IMG/VR virus record: IMGVR_UViG_3300008116_000341
Coordinates: 1-21,880 of that record
DNA length: 21,880 nt
Source of the DNA: a virus
Strand: one strand, 5' to 3'
In this document: piece by piece, positions 7,956 through 15,956 of the stretch
Layout of the letters: every line of letters starts with the position of its first letter
Numbering within the stretch: position 1 is the stretch's first letter
Position numbers and translations under genes: made by a program
The notes under the pieces: generated by a model
The model's input: the letters and a program-made list of their open reading frames with translations, nothing else
Database searches by the model: none
Told to the model about the DNA's origin: nothing

Positions 7956-10340
7956 TTATTGTATTCCAAATTTAGTTGGATCACCTGGTGTAAATTTTGA
8001 TGGTTGAATATTTTTTGGTGGCGCAATAGAACCGTTTTTATTAATTTGACTAGCGGCTGTTTCTGGATTGTTAACAAAACTTTCAAAACTACCAAATGTA
8101 CCTTGTAATGCAGTAACTGGATTTTTTAACTGTTGTCCGATATTTTGCGAAAGTTCGGTTAAAGAGCCTTGTGGATTTTGTAATACCGACAATGCTTGTT
8201 TAATATTAGATTGTATTTTTTGCCCTGTTTCAATTAAGTCTTGTGCTTGTCCAAATAGTTGAAAAACTTGTGTTCCTAACAATTTTTCAATGCCTGCAAG
8301 ATTCAATTGTCCAATTCTTGTAAATTTTAAAAATTCTTCTGGCTTACCTTTAATAAGTGAATTAAATGCAGATTGTACGTCCTCAGATAAAACATCAATT
8401 GCGTCAGTAATAGCAGATGTATCTAAATTACTCGAAAATGCCTGTACTAGCGAATTAGAAACTTCAACAGTTTCAGTTTGTTGATTTGGTCTACGAAGTA
8501 ATGTTAGTTCTTGTGTAAACTGACCTTTACTAAACGTCGACACTAAATTAATTACTCGATATAAACCGTTGAATGCAACTACAGGGTCAATTGGCATTAG
8601 ATTATTTTTTGCATAATCAATACCACTGTTAAAACTTAATAGCACATCGATTTCAGAACGTTGATAGTCAATTGTTTTATCAGAGTTAATATATTGACCT
8701 GCTGGACCAGCACGATAATTTCCAGCATCGCTGTCTGCTAGATAATACGGATCACCCCAGATTCGTAGTTTTAATTCAACGTTATCAACATCACTGTTTA
8801 AAACAAGCAAGTTAAACAGATTTGCAGTACGCATTTCATTTGTGTCGATTCCAGCGCCTGCGGTTCTTGTAGTTTCTTGTGTTATAGGAGCAATTTTTTG
8901 TTGCGGTCCACTTCTTCCCTTTGATTCAAATCCTGGACCGGAACTTACATCATAGTCCTGTCTATCTCTGTTAGGAGCAACAACATATGCTGTATTAGAA
9001 TCAATTCCAGATTGTAGATTTACAAAAGGCTTAAAAAATGCACTATTAACAAAAAATTCAAAGTCAATAATGTCTGTGTTTTTTCCAGTATACGAATAGT
9101 AATATGCTTTAACACAATCATTGATATTAGGAACGTAGTTATATGGAGTTGAGGGTTCTTGAAACTTACTACTGTGTATTTTCCAAGGAATAACATCGTA
9201 GATATATCTAAATGCTGGTTTGCCACTGTTTTGCATTTCTTCTGTGCTGATTATTTCTAACTTGGCATCTATTCTAAACCAGTCAACCATACCTTTGGCA
9301 TCTGGCTGTCTTTCTAATAGACCTTGTCCCCAAGTACTTGTTAAAATAACATCGTTAATGATTTGTTCAATTTTAGAACCTTCATTAAAGTAAAAAACTC
9401 TTGAACTTTTATCAACAGCAAAATTTTCAAACTGAACTGTCTGATCATCCATAGACACTGCTTCTAAGCCAAAAAGATTTTTACCTAATTCACTAAAATC
9501 TTTGATAATTGTACTGCTTCCGATATAGTTTGTTCCCCCGGAAACTGCACTTGTAACAGCACCCATTGATATAAAAGAAGAAACTATATCGTTTGATTTT
9601 CCGTACCCAGATGTAGTACCTTCATTTGGATCAGGAAAACGTATTACATATTCGTCCTCAACCTTTTTTTGATTTAGTACAACTTTTTCAAGTTCTTGTC
9701 TATTCAGTGTTTCGCACAAATTATTCAGTTTAGAAGCAACTGTAAGTCCATACATTTCAACATTTGTTCTTATGTTTTGCACTTCATCAGTAAAAGCAAT
9801 GTGATTATAAGGAATTGCAGATATATTATAAACTGTACCGCCGGAATCAACTTTAAATTTACAATCAATTAATTTTATAACCAAAGTTCTTTTTTCGACT
9901 ATTACAGGAGTATCAGAATCTGGTGTCCATCCAACAAAATCGCAGGTCAAAAAGAAAGGTGCTTCAAGGTATGAATTCTTTGTATATCCTCCCATCTCTG
10001 CGCCAACTACCAATGACTGAAAAAATAGACCAATACTGTAGGGTTCTGTTACTGTAAAGTCAATGCTAATTGCACTAGAAACACCTGTGGTAGGGTTAGG
10101 CGAAATCAACGATTCTATGTTAATGTCATCAATAAAAAATTCTAAATTTATTCCTAATTTATTTTCAATGTCAGTTTTAACAGGTTTGTTAGGAAGACCA
10201 CCAGATTGAATTATTACTAAATTGCCGCCTGTATCTTTATAGGTACTAGGATTTTGTAATTCACCAGCGGCTATTACCCCAAACGACCAACGATAGTTGT
10301 ATGATTTGTATTGATGTAGAGGATTTTTTAATAATGCCAT
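7956..10340 (-). CDS. Putative baseplate hub structural protein (gp27 role inferred)
   Basis: A 794-residue protein with no signal peptide or membrane segment. The N-terminal 200 residues are beta-rich, with ISIDFTVTEPYSIGLFFQSL at about 92-111, a phrase I associate with large structural proteins of marine T4-like phages. The middle is mixed alpha/beta, with LKLRIWGDPYYLADS near residues 530-545. The last 180 residues are predicted helical and rich in Q, S and N. It lies between gp53 and gp5, one base after the gp53 stop. No other gene here fills the gp27 slot, the hub ring that holds gp5, so that role is plausible. It is twice the size of T4 gp27, and I cannot show homology by eye. Confidence 0.55.
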   Translation of the reverse strand: MALLKNPLHQYKSYNYRWSFGVIAAGELQNPSTYKDTGGNLVIIQSGGLPNKPVKTDIENKLGINLEFFIDDINIESLISPNPTTGVSSAISIDFTVTEPYSIGLFFQSLVVGAEMGGYTKNSYLEAPFFLTCDFVGWTPDSDTPVIVEKRTLVIKLIDCKFKVDSGGTVYNISAIPYNHIAFTDEVQNIRTNVEMYGLTVASKLNNLCETLNRQELEKVVLNQKKVEDEYVIRFPDPNEGTTSGYGKSNDIVSSFISMGAVTSAVSGGTNYIGSSTIIKDFSELGKNLFGLEAVSMDDQTVQFENFAVDKSSRVFYFNEGSKIEQIINDVILTSTWGQGLLERQPDAKGMVDWFRIDAKLEIISTEEMQNSGKPAFRYIYDVIPWKIHSSKFQEPSTPYNYVPNINDCVKAYYYSYTGKNTDIIDFEFFVNSAFFKPFVNLQSGIDSNTAYVVAPNRDRQDYDVSSGPGFESKGRSGPQQKIAPITQETTRTAGAGIDTNEMRTANLFNLLVLNSDVDNVELKLRIWGDPYYLADSDAGNYRAGPAGQYINSDKTIDYQRSEIDVLLSFNSGIDYAKNNLMPIDPVVAFNGLYRVINLVSTFSKGQFTQELTLLRRPNQQTETVEVSNSLVQAFSSNLDTSAITDAIDVLSEDVQSAFNSLIKGKPEEFLKFTRIGQLNLAGIEKLLGTQVFQLFGQAQDLIETGQKIQSNIKQALSVLQNPQGSLTELSQNIGQQLKNPVTALQGTFGSFESFVNNPETAASQINKNGSIAPPKNIQPSKFTPGDPTKFGIQ

Positions 10341-10341
10341 T

Positions 10342-10644
10342 TTAAATTCCTATAATACTGCTCAACAACGAACCTTTTGGCAAATATATTTTGTTTCCAG
10401 GTACAAAGTCAAAGACAGGATCCTTAAGAACATCCATGTTTCTAACTGCAAAGACCCACCATAGTTTAGCACTTCCATAAAGGTCAAATGCCAGTAGGTC
10501 AGGTCTGTAAGTGTACTGAGGTTGTATTTCGTACAAGATATCGTCGTCTCTTGCTGGAATATTTCTCTTGGTATAAATTCCCAAGTAGTTGTTTTGAACT
10601 ATTTCTGTTTTGAACCACGGGCTGGTATTTGAATATTCAACCAT
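10342..10644 (-). CDS. gp53: Baseplate wedge protein gp53
   Basis: A 100-residue protein with the strongly conserved core of marine T4-like gp53: YTYRPDLLAFDLYGSAKLWW at 44-63, followed by VFAVRN and DVLKDPVFDF. The C-terminus ends in a short LysM-like strand (GNKIYLP). In T4, gp53 (196 residues) clamps neighbouring wedges together by binding the gp6-gp7 and gp25 core; this version is about half that length, as is common in marine relatives. Its start overlaps the stop of the preceding tube-cap gene as TAATG, with an AGAGGA ribosome binding site inside that gene. Wedge and tube-cap parts are therefore made from one transcript. Confidence 0.88.
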   Translation of the reverse strand: MVEYSNTSPWFKTEIVQNNYLGIYTKRNIPARDDDILYEIQPQYTYRPDLLAFDLYGSAKLWWVFAVRNMDVLKDPVFDFVPGNKIYLPKGSLLSSIIGI

Positions 10645-11504
10645 TAGATAAATCCTCTGTCACTGCCAATGTATCCACCTTTGGCAAATTCATCAAGATT
10701 AAATTTGCTTACTTCGTCTCTGCTGTATGTTGGCGATACTGTAACGTTTAATCTGCTTAGTGTAGGAACATAGGTATATGAACTTGTTGTATTATCTGTT
10801 GATGCTCCTTCAACCACCGGAACTTTAATATAATCAACCGAATCAGGGAGGTCCATGGAAAATAATTTTACAACCACTGGCACTCTATTAAAAATAAAGT
10901 CTCCATAGCCACTCAAATAAACCAACGGAGGTGGCGAACCTCTGTTTGGCGATTCACCATAGAACATTTTAGTAACACTTCTTAAGAAATGTACCGATGC
11001 CATCCAGTATCTACCGTCGGCTTCGTTTTCAACTGGCCATTCAGCAGTAATAGTAATGTCTTCAACTGCACTATTTTGGTATGTAGGAAATGGATAATTA
11101 GTATGTACAGGAGCAAGTGTATTGTAGTTTGCAGTATGGCTAACTAAAATCTGTGGAGTAGTAGGAAATACCATACTTTTGTTTGATGTTACTAGAGGAG
11201 CTAAAATTGATGACGACGAAAATGAATCAATTTCCGGTAAATGAATTCTAACTCGCCAATCTTCGCTAGCAGTTTGTGATGCAGCACTGTAAGAACTGTA
11301 CGATCTTATAGTATCATTGAATTCTGCTCCTACTGGAAGATTACCCAGTCGATTTTGTGAAATAAACTTTGTAGGATTTGTAAAATCTTGAATTGTTCGT
11401 TTAATATTGCTTTCAAAATTATTAACAAAGTTTATTGCACTACCAATTTTATTAGCAGTGGAACTGACTTTGTTAACTAATTTGCTTAAACCTGATAATG
11501 ACAT
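10644..11504 (-). CDS. Baseplate tail-tube cap/initiator protein (gp54/gp48 family)
   Basis: A 286-residue protein. Conserved landmarks are MVFPTTPQILVSHTANYNT, then TITAEWPVENEADGRYWMA, VHFLRSVTKMFYG and PPPLVYLSGYGDFIFNRVPVV. I recognise this pattern from the baseplate tube-cap/tube-initiator proteins of marine T4-like phages, which are tail-tube-like folds sitting on the hub to nucleate tube polymerisation. I cannot decide between the gp48 and gp54 names. The frame opens at a GTG at 11519, but the ATG at 11504 lies 9 bases after GGAG and is the better start. It is the first gene of the leftward baseplate run and is divergent from gp55. Confidence 0.8.
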   Translation of the reverse strand: MSLSGLSKLVNKVSSTANKIGSAINFVNNFESNIKRTIQDFTNPTKFISQNRLGNLPVGAEFNDTIRSYSSYSAASQTASEDWRVRIHLPEIDSFSSSSILAPLVTSNKSMVFPTTPQILVSHTANYNTLAPVHTNYPFPTYQNSAVEDITITAEWPVENEADGRYWMASVHFLRSVTKMFYGESPNRGSPPPLVYLSGYGDFIFNRVPVVVKLFSMDLPDSVDYIKVPVVEGASTDNTTSSYTYVPTLSRLNVTVSPTYSRDEVSKFNLDEFAKGGYIGSDRGFI

Positions 11505-11522
11505 TTTCGAATACTCCACATA

Positions 11523-11530
11523 TATTTAGT
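11523..11530 (-). promoter_or_regulatory. Weak late-type promoter candidate for the baseplate run
   Basis: On the minus strand, ACTAAATA stands 19 bases before the ATG of the tube-cap gene, where a late -10 element would be expected. It differs from NATAAATA at one base (C for A), so the call is tentative. It overlaps by one base the -35 box of the rightward gp55 promoter on the other strand. Confidence 0.35.
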
Positions 11531-11558
11531 TGACAAAATTAACTACGTAGTTTAAAAT
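11530..11558 (+). promoter_or_regulatory. Sigma70-type early promoter for gp55
   Basis: TTGACA (11530-11535) and TAAAAT (11553-11558) are separated by exactly 17 bases. This is a full consensus -35 and a five-of-six -10, so host RNA polymerase should read it without phage factors. The start site would lie near 11565, giving a short leader with TAGGAG before the gp55 ATG at 11582. Confidence 0.8.
11541..11552. promoter_or_regulatory. Perfect 12-bp palindrome inside the gp55 promoter (possible operator)
   Basis: AACTACGTAGTT reads the same on both strands and fills most of the spacer between the -35 and -10 boxes of the gp55 promoter. A dimeric repressor bound here would block the polymerase. 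Palindromes of this length occur by chance a few times in a window this size, so the placement is the argument rather than the palindrome itself. No candidate regulator is visible nearby. Confidence 0.35.
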
Positions 11559-11581
11559 AAATTATACTTCTAGGAGAAAAA

Positions 11582-12406
11582 ATGAAGAAAGTAAACTATC
11601 TTAATAACAAGGATATGCTTTTAGAAATACATAAATCAAAAAATACTTTTTCGAGTTTTGTAGAATCTGAATATGCGGATTATGATATTATACTACCCAG
11701 TATAGATAAAATAAACATACGAACCATTGCTGAAGCAAAGAAAAATAGAGCAAAAAAACTATCGTCGGAAGCATACGAAAAAGAAAAGACTGCTGGAAAC
11801 AAAGTTAAACTAGCAGATGTCGAAATAGATTACAAAAAAATAGAAAAAAAAGATTTAATTTTTCGTATTACAACATATGACCATATTCCTGACGAAGCAG
11901 GTCGTAAGAAAAATCCAAAAACCATAGCCGATGGAAAAACAAAGTTAAACTTCCCTCCATTTCAACATTGGAAATTCAACGACAACGACGAATTAATCTG
12001 TGTAGGCAAAAGTCACTGGTCTGGCGGTATGGAAAACGGACATTTTAGTAAAGATCACGGCCGTGCAACCAATAAACTTGCTCTTATGTGGATGAAACTC
12101 TGTGATAGATACGCTACACGCGGTAACGTTCGTGGTTATACCTACAACGATGAGATGAAAGGGCAAGCAATCCTGCAACTTTCACAGATTGGCCTTCAAT
12201 TTGACGAATCTAAATCGCAAAATCCGTTTGCTTACTACACTGCTGCCGTCACAAACAGTTTTGTTCGTGTTATTAACATCGAAAAGCGTAATCAGAACAT
12301 AAGAGACGACATTTTAGAAATGAATAACTTGAATCCTAGTTTTACTAGACAAAGTGCAGGCGAATTTGAAGCAGGACTCAAACGTTTTAACGACAGTCAT
12401 GAATAA
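11582..12406 (+). CDS. gp55: Late transcription sigma factor gp55
   Basis: A 274-residue protein matching gp55, the small sigma factor that lets host RNA polymerase use phage late promoters together with the sliding clamp and gp33. The conserved core lies at about 151-260: ENGHFSKDHG, RGYTYNDEMKGQAILQLSQ, NPFAYYTAAVTNSF (214-227), EKRNQNIRDD (234-243) and NPSFTRQ (251-257). It is about 90 residues longer than T4 gp55 (185), with an N-terminal extension that includes FRITTYDHIPDEAGRKKNPKT, also seen in marine relatives. The ATG has AGGAG 5 bases upstream and sits directly behind an early promoter. ATAAATA-type elements in the same window are its likely targets. Confidence 0.93.
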   Translation: MKKVNYLNNKDMLLEIHKSKNTFSSFVESEYADYDIILPSIDKINIRTIAEAKKNRAKKLSSEAYEKEKTAGNKVKLADVEIDYKKIEKKDLIFRITTYDHIPDEAGRKKNPKTIADGKTKLNFPPFQHWKFNDNDELICVGKSHWSGGMENGHFSKDHGRATNKLALMWMKLCDRYATRGNVRGYTYNDEMKGQAILQLSQIGLQFDESKSQNPFAYYTAAVTNSFVRVINIEKRNQNIRDDILEMNNLNPSFTRQSAGEFEAGLKRFNDSHE

Positions 12407-12413
12407 AAACGTG

Positions 12414-12442
12414 TTGACAATCAACGAGTTAGACTTTATACT
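12414..12442 (+). promoter_or_regulatory. Sigma70-type early promoter for gp47/gp46
   Basis: TTGACA (12414-12419), a 17-base spacer and TATACT (12437-12442) form a near-perfect housekeeping promoter starting 8 bases after the gp55 stop. The start site would be near 12449, giving a leader of about 20 bases that carries GGAG before the TTG start of gp47. A short inverted repeat, GTTGA-caa-TCAAC (12413-12425), overlaps the -35 box. Confidence 0.85.
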
Positions 12443-12467
12443 AAAAAACAATACGGAGTAATAAATT

Positions 12468-13478
12468 TTGTTTAAGAAAGCCGCTGTATTCACCGACATC
12501 CACTATGGTATGAAGGGCAATTCGCGTGTTCATAATCAAGATTGCGAGGATTTTGTTGATTGGTTCATTAAAACTGCTAAAGAAAACGGTTGTGAAACCG
12601 GAATCTTTTGTGGTGATTGGAATCACAACAGAAACAGTCTCAATCTAACTACTATGGACAGTGGTTTACGTTCATTGGAAAAACTTGGTCAAGCATTTGA
12701 TCAATTTTTTATGTTTGCAGGCAACCATGATCTCTACTACAAAGATAAAAGAGATGTAAAGTCAACCGAATTTGCAAAACACATACCCGGAGTTACTGTG
12801 GTCAATGATGTTCTTGTAAAAGATGATGTTGCCCTAGTGCCTTGGCTAGTAGGCGAGGAATGGAAACGTATCAGCAAAATCAAAGCACGATACATGTTTG
12901 GACATTTTGAACTTCCTAGTTTTTACATGAACGCAATGGTTCAAATGCCCGATCACGGCGAACTTAAATCAGAACACTTTGTGAATCAAGACTATGTGTT
13001 CAGTGGACACTTCCATAAAAGACAGGTTCAAGGTAAAATTCATTACATCGGCAATGCGTTTCCGCACAACTATGCCGATTCGTGGGATGATGCACGTGGA
13101 ATGATGATTCTAGATCGCGAAAACAATCAGGAACCTGAGTACATCAACTGGCCAGATGCTCCAAAGTACCGTACAATTGCACTTTCGCAGTTGATTGATC
13201 AGAAAGACACACTGCTAAAGAGCAAAATGTATCTTCGTGTTACTATCGATATTCCAATTTCGTTTGAAGAAGCAAATTTTATTAAAGAAACATTTATAAA
13301 AGAATACGATTGCAGAGAAATTACGCTTATTCCACAGAAACAACTCGACGAAATGACGTCAGACATTGATATTGCTAAGTTTGAAAGCGTAGATCAAATT
13401 GTTTCCAATGAAATTCTTGCAATTGACAGTGACAATTTCGATAAGTCACTGCTACTAAACATCTATAGTGAACTATGA
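12468..13478 (+). CDS. gp47: Recombination endonuclease subunit gp47 (SbcD/Mre11-like)
   Basis: A 336-residue nuclease subunit of the gp46/gp47 complex, the phage version of SbcCD/Mre11-Rad50. The complex resects DNA ends for recombination-dependent replication and helps degrade host DNA. All the metallophosphoesterase motifs are present: D10-x-H12, G49-D50, G85-N86-H87-D88, G145-H146 and G180-H181-x-H183. Length matches T4 gp47 (339). The start is TTG at 12468, 9 bases after GGAG; the next ATG is residue 15 and would delete the first metal-binding motif, so TTG is needed. The stop overlaps the gp46 start by 4 bases (ATGA), the usual coupling for the two subunits. Confidence 0.95.
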   Translation: MFKKAAVFTDIHYGMKGNSRVHNQDCEDFVDWFIKTAKENGCETGIFCGDWNHNRNSLNLTTMDSGLRSLEKLGQAFDQFFMFAGNHDLYYKDKRDVKSTEFAKHIPGVTVVNDVLVKDDVALVPWLVGEEWKRISKIKARYMFGHFELPSFYMNAMVQMPDHGELKSEHFVNQDYVFSGHFHKRQVQGKIHYIGNAFPHNYADSWDDARGMMILDRENNQEPEYINWPDAPKYRTIALSQLIDQKDTLLKSKMYLRVTIDIPISFEEANFIKETFIKEYDCREITLIPQKQLDEMTSDIDIAKFESVDQIVSNEILAIDSDNFDKSLLLNIYSEL

Positions 13479-15256
13479 CCATAAAAATCAAAGACTTAAC
13501 TGTTAAAAACTTTATGAGTGTGGGTAATGTTACCCAGGCTGTTGACTTTAACCGTGAACAGCTCACTCTAGTGCTTGGCGAAAACTTAGATCAAGGAGGT
13601 GACGATTCTGGTTCTCGTAACGGTACAGGTAAAACCACAATTATCAATGGTTTATCGTACGCCCTGTACGGCCAAGCACTAACTAATATCAAGAAAAATA
13701 ACTTAATTAACAAAACCAACAACAAAGGTATGTTGATTACGTTAAATTTTGAGAAAAACGGTATAACTTACCGTATTGAACGCGGAAGATCACCTAATAT
13801 TCTTAAATTCTATGTTAACGACATAGAACAGTTTGCCGAAACTGTGGATGAAAGCCAAGGCGATAGCAGAGAAACACAAAAGGCTATCAACGATCTGCTA
13901 GGTATGAGCCATAATATGTTTAAACACATTGTTGCACTGAATACCTATACAGAACCGTTCCTTAGTATGCGAACCAATGAACAAAGAGAAATAATCGAAC
14001 AACTTTTAGGTATTACACTGCTTTCAGAGAAGGCAGAAACACTAAAAGAACAAATAAAAACAACCAAAGACCTAATCACTGAGGAAACTCTTAAGATCAA
14101 TGCTATCAAGTCAAGCAATGAGAAGATAACTCAGAGTATTGAAACACTTAAGAGTCGTCAACGTGCATGGAATCTTAAGAAAAATCAAGATATCGAGAAA
14201 CTAAAAGAGTCTATCAACGAACTTGAACAACTAAACATTGAAAAAGAACTCGATGCACATGACAAACTGGTAAACTGGACTGCTCTCAACGGCGAAATTG
14301 TATCGTTGAACAAACCAAAGAGTAAACTAGGCTCTGCTTTGCTTCGTGCAGACTCATCTATTGAAAAAATTGCAAAAGAAATTGACGATCTTGCTGACGC
14401 AATGTGTTTTACTTGTGGTCAAGCACTTCATGCAGACAAGAAGGCTGCTATTCTTTCAGAAAAAGAAAAAGAACTGCATGAGGCAGTGCAGTATCAAGAC
14501 GAAATTAGTAAAAAACTCAAAGTTGTTGAAGATTCCTTGTTTAAAATTGGTGATATCAACGGAAAGCCCAGTACTTTCTACGAAACTGCAAAAGAAGCAT
14601 ACGATCATAGAAGCAATGTTGATAGTTTGAAGTCTGCACTGGGGTTGAAACACAACGAAGAAGATACTTACGCAGCACAAATCGACGATCTTGAGACCAC
14701 AGCCATACAAACCATCACATGGGATGTGGTAAACGATCTTACTTTGCTCAAAGAACACCAAGAGTTCTTGCTTAAACTGCTTACAAACAAAGATTCGTTT
14801 ATTAGAAAAAAGATTATTGAACAGAATCTGTCATATCTCAATCAAAGACTCACTTACTACTTAGATAAGATAGGATTGCCGCATCAAGTCAAGTTCTTAA
14901 ACGATCTCAATGTTGAAATTACACAACTTGGACAAGATTTAGACTTCGACAACCTTTCAAGAGGTGAAAGAAACAGACTTATCCTTGGCTTGAGTTTTGC
15001 TTTCCGTGATGTTTGGGAAAGTTTGTATCAAGGTGTTAACTTATTGTTCATTGACGAGTTGATTGACTCAGGTATGGACACTGCTGGCGTTGAAAATTCT
15101 CTTGCAATTCTTAAAAAGATGGGTAGAGAACGCAACAAAAACATATTCCTTATCAGTCACAAAGATGAATTGATTGGTAGAGTAAACAATGTTCTTAAGG
15201 TTATTAAGGAAAACGGGTTTACTTCTTATGCAAACGATATTGATATAGTACAATGA
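13475..15256 (+). CDS. gp46: Recombination endonuclease subunit gp46 (SbcC/Rad50-like ATPase)
   Basis: A 593-residue SMC-type ATPase that partners gp47. The head halves lie at the two ends: Walker A with G46, N49, G52, K53, T54; the ABC signature LSRGE at 494-498; Walker B LLFIDE at 523-528; and the H-loop at ISH 560-562. The middle is a long coiled coil broken at its tip by a zinc hook, C311-F-T-C314, through which two complexes can dimerise. Length is close to T4 gp46 (560). It is co-translated with gp47 and overlaps the next gene by 4 bases (ATGA). Confidence 0.95.
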   Translation: MTIKIKDLTVKNFMSVGNVTQAVDFNREQLTLVLGENLDQGGDDSGSRNGTGKTTIINGLSYALYGQALTNIKKNNLINKTNNKGMLITLNFEKNGITYRIERGRSPNILKFYVNDIEQFAETVDESQGDSRETQKAINDLLGMSHNMFKHIVALNTYTEPFLSMRTNEQREIIEQLLGITLLSEKAETLKEQIKTTKDLITEETLKINAIKSSNEKITQSIETLKSRQRAWNLKKNQDIEKLKESINELEQLNIEKELDAHDKLVNWTALNGEIVSLNKPKSKLGSALLRADSSIEKIAKEIDDLADAMCFTCGQALHADKKAAILSEKEKELHEAVQYQDEISKKLKVVEDSLFKIGDINGKPSTFYETAKEAYDHRSNVDSLKSALGLKHNEEDTYAAQIDDLETTAIQTITWDVVNDLTLLKEHQEFLLKLLTNKDSFIRKKIIEQNLSYLNQRLTYYLDKIGLPHQVKFLNDLNVEITQLGQDLDFDNLSRGERNRLILGLSFAFRDVWESLYQGVNLLFIDELIDSGMDTAGVENSLAILKKMGRERNKNIFLISHKDELIGRVNNVLKVIKENGFTSYANDIDIVQ

Positions 15257-15525
15257 GCGACGAAGACGATATACACGATAAACTAACCAAAGCATATTTA
15301 GAATATTTCAAGGCAAATGCTGCATTTGAACAGCGTCCAGGAGAGTTAAAGCGTCGTGAAGCACGACGCTGGCTTTCTGTTATCAGCAAACTTGCAAAGG
15401 AAAGACGTAATCAAATTATGGAAACACATTTGAAAAAGTTTGATGACGGTAGAGTAAACAATTGGAAGTACGCATTGAATGCTCGTCAAAAGAAGGCAGA
15501 GAAGAAGAAAGCCGGCGATACATAA
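15253..15525 (+). CDS. Small charged helical protein, unknown function
   Basis: A 90-residue protein I do not recognise. It is highly charged: an acidic start (SDEDD), then a long predicted helix with EQRPGELKRREARRWL and SKLAKERRNQIMETHLKKF, and a lysine-rich tail (KKAEKKKAG). There is no signal peptide, membrane segment or cysteine. Its ATG overlaps the gp46 stop by 4 bases, so it is made together with the gp46/47 nuclease; a role in replication, recombination or transcription is a positional guess only. Its size is near that of T4 gp33 (112 residues), but I see no convincing match. The reading frame is supported by coupling at both ends. Confidence 0.7.
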   Translation: MSDEDDIHDKLTKAYLEYFKANAAFEQRPGELKRREARRWLSVISKLAKERRNQIMETHLKKFDDGRVNNWKYALNARQKKAEKKKAGDT

Positions 15526-15528
15526 TGT

Positions 15529-15954
15529 ATGCAATGGATATATCAAGGACAAATCATAGACACTCTTCCAGAAGATTGTATTGGGTTTGTCTATGAGATT
15601 ACAAATCTACTCTCAGGACGCAAATATATAGGCAAGAAACTAGCAAAGTTCACAAAAACAAAGTACAAAGTAGTAAAACTCAAGAACGGCACCAAGAAAA
15701 AACAAAAAATTAAAGAAAAAATCGATTCAGATTGGCAAACTTACTACGGATCTAACGATAAACTCAATCAAGATGTACAAGAACTAGGCACAGAGAATTT
15801 TAAAAGAGAAATACTTTATTATTGCAAATCCAAGGCAGAGTGTAGTTACGTTGAAGCAAGAGAACAATTTGCTCGACAGGTTTTAGAATCAACAGATTAC
15901 TACAACGGTCAGATCAGTGTTCGTGTTCACGGTTCGCACATTTTAAAATCATAA
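15529..15954 (+). CDS. GIY-YIG family endonuclease (Seg-like)
   Basis: A 141-residue protein with the GIY-YIG nuclease signature: G19-F-V-Y22, then K32-Y33-I34-G35-K-K. A conserved second half follows, with DWQTYYGSN, FKREILYYC, a glutamate in SYVEARE (candidate metal ligand) and an asparagine in DYYNGQI. T4 Seg proteins and many marine T4-like phages carry similar free-standing nucleases, either as homing endonucleases or fixed in core gene neighbourhoods. A lysine-rich insert (residues about 42-65) may add DNA contacts. It starts 3 bases after the previous stop with no clear ribosome binding site. No intron or split gene can be seen beside it. The structured RNA begins just after its stop. 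Confidence 0.8.
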   Translation: MQWIYQGQIIDTLPEDCIGFVYEITNLLSGRKYIGKKLAKFTKTKYKVVKLKNGTKKKQKIKEKIDSDWQTYYGSNDKLNQDVQELGTENFKREILYYCKSKAECSYVEAREQFARQVLESTDYYNGQISVRVHGSHILKS

Positions 15955-15955
15955 T
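15926..15955 (+). promoter_or_regulatory. Possible promoter for the structured RNA
   Basis: TTCACG (15926-15931), an 18-base spacer and CATAAT (15950-15955) give a moderate sigma70-type match. The predicted start near 15962 coincides with the beginning of the folded region. The -35 lies inside the endonuclease gene, and in an A+T-rich genome such matches arise by chance, so this is tentative. Confidence 0.3.
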
Positions 15956-15956
15956 A

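Noticed and set aside
11505-11519. GTG start at 11519 for the tube-cap gene.
   Set aside because: The ribosome binding site GGAG overlaps that codon and is well spaced for the ATG at 11504.
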